Origin: Fuscovulum blasticum DSM 2131 | Lineage (GTDB): Bacteria > Pseudomonadota > Alphaproteobacteria > Rhodobacterales > Rhodobacteraceae | DNA length: 64,000 bases | NCBI RefSeq assembly: GCF_003034965.1 | Contig: NZ_PZKE01000010.1 | Coordinates: forward strand, 62,001 to 126,000 | Direction of reading: 5' to 3' | Shown here: positions 62,078 to 64,000 of the stretch, piece by piece | How positions within the stretch are numbered: the stretch's first letter is position 1 | Layout of the letters: every line of letters begins with the position of its first letter | The notes under the pieces: generated by a model | Database searches by the model: none | What the model saw: the letters and a program-made list of their open reading frames with translations, nothing else | What the model was told of the DNA's origin: nothing | Program-made: the position numbers and the translations under genes

Positions 62078-63561
62078 GTCTTGCGCAATTCGGCCTTCTG
62101 CACCTTGCCCATGGTGTTGCGCGGCAGCTCAGACAGCACCACGGCGGCCTTGGGTTGCTTGAACCGGGCCAGCCGGTCGTGCAATCCGGCCAGCACCGCG
62201 CCCGTGTCCAGCGTCACACCCTTTTGCGGTACCAGAACAGCAAAGACCGCCTCGCCGAAATCGGGGTGCGGCAGGCCGATCACCGCGCTTTCCAGCACCC
62301 CGGGCTGCGCATCCAGTTCCGCCTCGACCTCAACCGGATAGACGTTGAACCCGCCGGTAATCACCAGATCCTTGGCCCGGCCCACGATCTGCACGTATCC
62401 CGCGTCATCCAACCGCCCCACGTCGCCGGTGATGAACCAGCCGTCGGGGCGCAGCTCCTCGGCCGTCTTTTCGGGCATCTGCCAATAGCCCTTGAACACA
62501 TTCGGCCCGCGCACCTCGATCACACCCACCTCGCCGGGGGCGACCTCGGTCCCCTCGGCCATGATCCGCAACGCCACCCCCGGCAGAGGCAGGCCCACGG
62601 TGCCGGGGCGCCGCTCCCCGTCATAGGGGTTCGAGGTGTTCATGTTGGTCTCGGTCATGCCATAGCGTTCCAGGATGCGGTGGCCGGTCCGCGCCTCGAA
62701 CGCGCGGTGCGTCTCGGCCAGCAGGGGCGCCGAGCCGGAAACGAACAACCGCATATGCGCGCTGGCCGCCCGGTCAAAGCGCGGATCATCCAGCAGGCGG
62801 GTATAGAAGGTGGGCACCCCCATCATCGCCGTCGCCCGGGGCAGCAGGCGCAGCACGGCTTCCAGATCGAACCCCGGCAGGAAGATCATCGCACCGCCGG
62901 TCAGCAGGCTGATGTTGGTGGCCACGAACAGCCCGTGGGTATGAAACACCGGCAGCGCATGAAGCAGCACATCCTGCGCGGTGAACTGCCACAGATCGGC
63001 CAGCACTTCGGCGTTCGACAGCAGGTTGCGGTGCGTCAGCATCGCGCCCTTCGAACGCCCCGTGGTGCCACTGGTATAGAGAATTGCGGCCAGATCGTCG
63101 GGGCAGCGATCAACCGGCTGCACGGTTTCGGGTTGCCCCGCCATTGCCGCCGCGAAGCTGCCAGCACCCGCCCCGTCCAGCGTCAGCACCGCCGTGCCAT
63201 GGGCCGCGGCAACGGGGGCAAGGGCCGCCTCTTTCGCCGGGTCGCAGAGGAACAGCCGCGGCGTGGCGTTGCCGATGAAATAGTCCACCTCGGCGGGTGT
63301 ATAGGCGGTGTTCAGCGGCAGGAAGACCGCGCCCACGGCCACCGCCCCGGCATAAACGGCCAATGCCTCGGGTGATTTCGCCACCTGCACCGCCACCCTG
63401 TCGCCCGGCTGCACGCCGGCCGCCCGCAGGGCGTGGGCCGCCTGCGCCACCCGCGCCAGAAAGCCCGCACCGCGGATTTCCCGCCCGTCCGGCAGGATCA
63501 GGAACGCCGTGGCCCGCCCGGCCAGCGGGGCGAAAAGCGCGTCGAACAGCGTGTTGGCCAT
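62053..63561 (-). CDS. matB: Malonyl-CoA synthetase
   Basis: A 502-residue AMP-forming acyl-CoA synthetase. L-Y-T-S-G-T-T-G-R-S-K-G-A-M is the P-loop, Y-G-M-T-E-T-N-M-N-T-S-N-P-Y-D-G the MatB-type acyl pocket, and L-P-R-N-T-M-G-K-V-Q-K carries the catalytic lysine. It makes malonyl-CoA from malonate. The M-N-T-S-N phrase points to malonate rather than long-chain fatty acids. Confidence 0.9.
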   Translation of the reverse strand: MANTLFDALFAPLAGRATAFLILPDGREIRGAGFLARVAQAAHALRAAGVQPGDRVAVQVAKSPEALAVYAGAVAVGAVFLPLNTAYTPAEVDYFIGNATPRLFLCDPAKEAALAPVAAAHGTAVLTLDGAGAGSFAAAMAGQPETVQPVDRCPDDLAAILYTSGTTGRSKGAMLTHRNLLSNAEVLADLWQFTAQDVLLHALPVFHTHGLFVATNISLLTGGAMIFLPGFDLEAVLRLLPRATAMMGVPTFYTRLLDDPRFDRAASAHMRLFVSGSAPLLAETHRAFEARTGHRILERYGMTETNMNTSNPYDGERRPGTVGLPLPGVALRIMAEGTEVAPGEVGVIEVRGPNVFKGYWQMPEKTAEELRPDGWFITGDVGRLDDAGYVQIVGRAKDLVITGGFNVYPVEVEAELDAQPGVLESAVIGLPHPDFGEAVFAVLVPQKGVTLDTGAVLAGLHDRLARFKQPKAAVVLSELPRNTMGKVQKAELRKTYAGWFSG

Positions 63562-63748
63562 GATGATCCTGCCCTTGTCGGTGCCGTCTCGCTTTTGCCA
63601 CGGCCCGGCCCCGCGCCTCAAGCCGGGAAACAATCTGTCGCAACATGGCGGACGATGGCCTGGTTTTCAGCCCCAACCCGCCACAAACCTGCCCAGCTTG
63701 ACCGGCACGGTCCTGTCAAAGGGTGCCGATACCGAAGGAGAGCGTCCC

Positions 63749-63922
63749 ATGGCGAAGATGTTGGAGTTTCTGCGCCGGCTGCGGCTGAAGCGTTCCCCGG
63801 CAGCACCGGCAGAACCGGAAACGGCCTTTGACCGCCGGCTGCGGAAAATGGGTAATGCGCATCAGGCCAGCCGGGCGCGGGCCGGCCTGTTCAGAACGCA
63901 ACCTGAACGGATGGAAGCCTGA
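63749..63922 (+). CDS. Small basic hypothetical protein
   Basis: A 57-residue reading frame with GAAGGAGA before the ATG. The sequence is rich in Arg and Ala (M-L-E-F-L-R-R-L-R-L-K-R) without a membrane segment or known motif. It overlaps the opposite-strand gene end (63891) by 32 bases, so one of the two may be wrong. Confidence 0.5.
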   Translation: MAKMLEFLRRLRLKRSPAAPAEPETAFDRRLRKMGNAHQASRARAGLFRTQPERMEA

Positions 63923-64000
63923 GCGCGCCGACCAGATCGCGCAGTTCCTGCCGCGCGGCGACGTTCGACAGGTTCAACTGATCCACCCCGGTATCCTTGA
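63891..64000 (-). CDS. Unidentified protein, C-terminal end only
   Basis: An open frame entering from the right edge: the last 36 codons, ending V-G-A-L-R-L-P-S-V-Q-V-A-F followed by TGA at 63891. I do not recognise it from this short part. It would lie upstream of matB on the same strand. Confidence 0.45.
   Translation of the reverse strand, partial: KDTGVDQLNLSNVAARQELRDLVGALRLPSVQVAF

Noticed and set aside
1-64000. tRNA, rRNA, CRISPR, insertion sequences, integrase or phage genes
   Set aside because: I looked through the gaps and coding regions for these signatures; none were seen. Gaps are short and the gene content is ordinary chromosomal.

Overview
The window reads as a chromosomal segment from a high-GC alphaproteobacterium, most likely of the Rhodobacterales (Rhodobacteraceae). 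The reasons are the codon use and tightly overlapping gene starts (many ATGA/GTGA junctions), a stand-alone F0 ATP synthase operon with both b and b' subunits, the plant-type glutamate-cysteine ligase, a pseudo-dihydroorotase beside pyrB, and conserved families such as DUF2125, DUF1285 and DUF599. I saw no rRNA, tRNA, CRISPR array, insertion sequence or prophage. The content is mostly core and metabolic genes.

Layout. 1-6054: LysE exporter (partial), an unusual family-4-like uracil-DNA glycosylase, then a + strand run pyrB - small membrane protein - two membrane/PH-like proteins - pyrC-like pseudoenzyme - plsY - membrane-anchored NYN nuclease. 6051-9666 (minus): rsmE - GNAT - DUF - gshA. 9678-16932 (plus): ubiA, OmpA-like protein, small membrane coiled-coil protein, secreted protein, succinate-semialdehyde dehydrogenase, glutathione transferase, peptidoglycan-binding protein. 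17033-23139: transglutaminase-like protein; ECF sigma factor coupled to a membrane-anchored von Willebrand A protein; a small heat shock gene with a candidate ROSE-type RNA thermometer; a secreted trypsin-like protease. 23233-27916: glcDEF glycolate oxidase and a DUF599 protein. 27928-34651 (minus): MoxR - DUF58 - BatA/DUF4159 - large membrane protein operon. 34737-42160: DUF1285, hydroxypyruvate isomerase-like, MerR plus carboxymuconolactone decarboxylase-like, CHCC zinc protein, polA, YdeI-like, DUF1203, HIT.

42164-44705: divergent glycosyltransferase and sulfotransferase, probably modifying a surface glycan. 44724-52669: uric acid/ureide catabolism (puuD, LysR regulator, uraH, a puuE-uraD fusion, allE, allA), interrupted by a DUF2125 protein and an alpha/beta hydrolase. 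53141-53947: two small envelope proteins sharing a rare W-T-C-T motif. 54015-56524: alpha/beta hydrolase, cold-shock protein, FadR-type regulator. 56583-59170 (minus): atpI-B-E-F'-F with a good promoter. 59436-61449: a decayed TAXI-TRAP transporter (fusion by deletion plus two single-base frameshifts). 61679-64000: ArsR regulator, matB malonyl-CoA synthetase, a small protein and one gene cut by the window end.

The most notable observations are: an identical 7+7 base operator-like site in front of glcD and in front of the FadR-type regulator 28 kb away, suggesting that this regulator controls glycolate oxidation; a ROSE-like thermometer on hsp20; the TAXI-TRAP pseudogene fusion; the cysteine-poor uracil-DNA glycosylase; and the W-T-C-T small protein pair, which I could not assign to any family.
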